DNA from: Sphingomonas taxi
Lineage (GTDB): Bacteria > Pseudomonadota > Alphaproteobacteria > Sphingomonadales > Sphingomonadaceae
Assembly (NCBI GenBank): GCA_003240625.1
Contig: QFMX01000011.1
Coordinates: 13,133-77,132, forward strand
Length of the DNA stretch: 64,000 nt
Direction: 5' to 3'
Shown one piece after another: positions 63,908-64,000 of the stretch. Each line of letters opens with the position of its first letter. Within the stretch, counting starts at the first letter, position 1. The notes beneath the pieces were generated by a model, which saw only the letters and a list, made by a program, of their open reading frames with translations, had not been told where the DNA came from and did not search any database. Made by a program: the position numbers and the translations under genes.

Positions 63908-64000
63908 GGCTCTGTTGCAAAAATCGTGAAGCTTGAGCATGCTTGGCGGAGATTGGACGGACGGAACGATGACGGATTTCAAGTGGCGCCATTTCCAGGG
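63908..64000 (+). mobile_element. IS6100 (IS6 family), left end, truncated by the window
   Basis: The terminal inverted repeat GGCTCTGTTGCAAA starts at 63908, followed by AATCGTGAAGCTTGAGCATG as in IS6100, and the transposase start. IS6100 transposes replicatively, makes 8-bp target duplications and often brackets resistance or xenobiotic-degradation genes in sphingomonads. The rest of the element and its cargo, if any, lie to the right. Confidence 0.93.
63969..64000 (+). CDS. tnpA: IS6100 transposase, N-terminus (partial)
   Basis: The first ten residues, MTDFKWRHFQ, plus part of the next codon, match the IS6100 transposase start. The DDE catalytic domain is outside the window. Transcribed away from the disrupted outer-membrane gene. 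Confidence 0.9.
   Translation, partial: MTDFKWRHFQ

Noticed and set aside
63783..63992. A 69-codon ORF crossing into the IS end
   Set aside because: Its first 28 codons are the reverse strand of IS6100, so it is a chance fusion; only the part from 63907 down is host gene.

Overview
The window is 64 kb of GC-rich chromosome from an alphaproteobacterium, most likely a Sphingomonas or a close relative. The grounds are: an F1-only ATP synthase operon (atpHAGDC without F0 genes), a CpdR-type cell-cycle regulator beside an N-formylglutamate amidohydrolase, a PhaR repressor, three TonB-dependent receptors, and a dense set of paired palindromic intergenic repeats. Genes are tightly packed on both strands and many neighbours overlap by 4 nt. 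No rRNA, CRISPR array or prophage is visible. One tRNA (Val-GAC) is present, and an IS6100 copy begins at the right edge.

Layout. 1-6.6 kb: end of a YraN-type gene, gshB, a DedA protein, xerC, a GAF-PAS-GGDEF protein and priA. 6.9-12.4 kb (minus): atpH-atpA-atpG-lipoprotein-atpD-atpC, where a predicted lipoprotein is embedded and translationally coupled. 12.7-18.7 kb: dienelactone hydrolase, SDR, ada, a TPR metallopeptidase-like protein and a membrane-anchored trypsin-like protease. 18.8-23.6 kb: a lone cpaF, a two-motif aspartic protease with a PDZ-like end, and a GT39-like glycosyltransferase. 23.6-26.7 kb: a polyhydroxybutyrate locus (phaR, a PhaC-like hydrolase, phaA). 26.9-38.2 kb: a large TonB receptor, alr, a vitamin B12 uptake operon (btuBFCD) under a cobalamin riboswitch, and another TonB receptor. 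38.4-43.8 kb: msrB, tRNA-Val, cpdR, N-formylglutamate amidohydrolase and an Mfd-like helicase. 44-46.4 kb: GntR regulator divergent from dgoK-dgoA (galactonate catabolism). 46.7-49.7 kb: bioF-bioD-bioA. 49.8-53.4 kb: a PHB depolymerase-like esterase preceded by a PhaR-type operator, a MATE exporter and two small proteins. 53.4-60.7 kb: a valine-degradation gene set (mmsA, acyl-CoA dehydrogenase, HIB-CoA hydrolase, enoyl-CoA hydratase, mmsB) with a divergent LysR regulator. 60.8-64 kb: a small membrane protein, a two-subunit acyl-CoA dehydrogenase, and an outer-membrane protein gene cut by IS6100.

The most unusual feature is the repeat system. About twenty intergenic sites carry one of a few palindromic repeat families, nearly always as two inverted copies with a short spacer. 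In at least two families the flanks are constant while the stem sequence changes on both sides together, so the hairpin is conserved rather than the sequence. One small GIY-YIG nuclease gene sits between two such pairs, on the opposite strand, in the middle of the valine operon, and its stop codon lies inside the right-hand repeat. I propose this as a nuclease/REP-like cassette, comparable in logic to RAYT/REP systems but with a different enzyme. Other points are a PhaR-type operator linking the PHB depolymerase to phaR 25 kb away, a repeat hairpin overlapping the atpC ribosome binding site, and the lipoprotein inside the atp operon.
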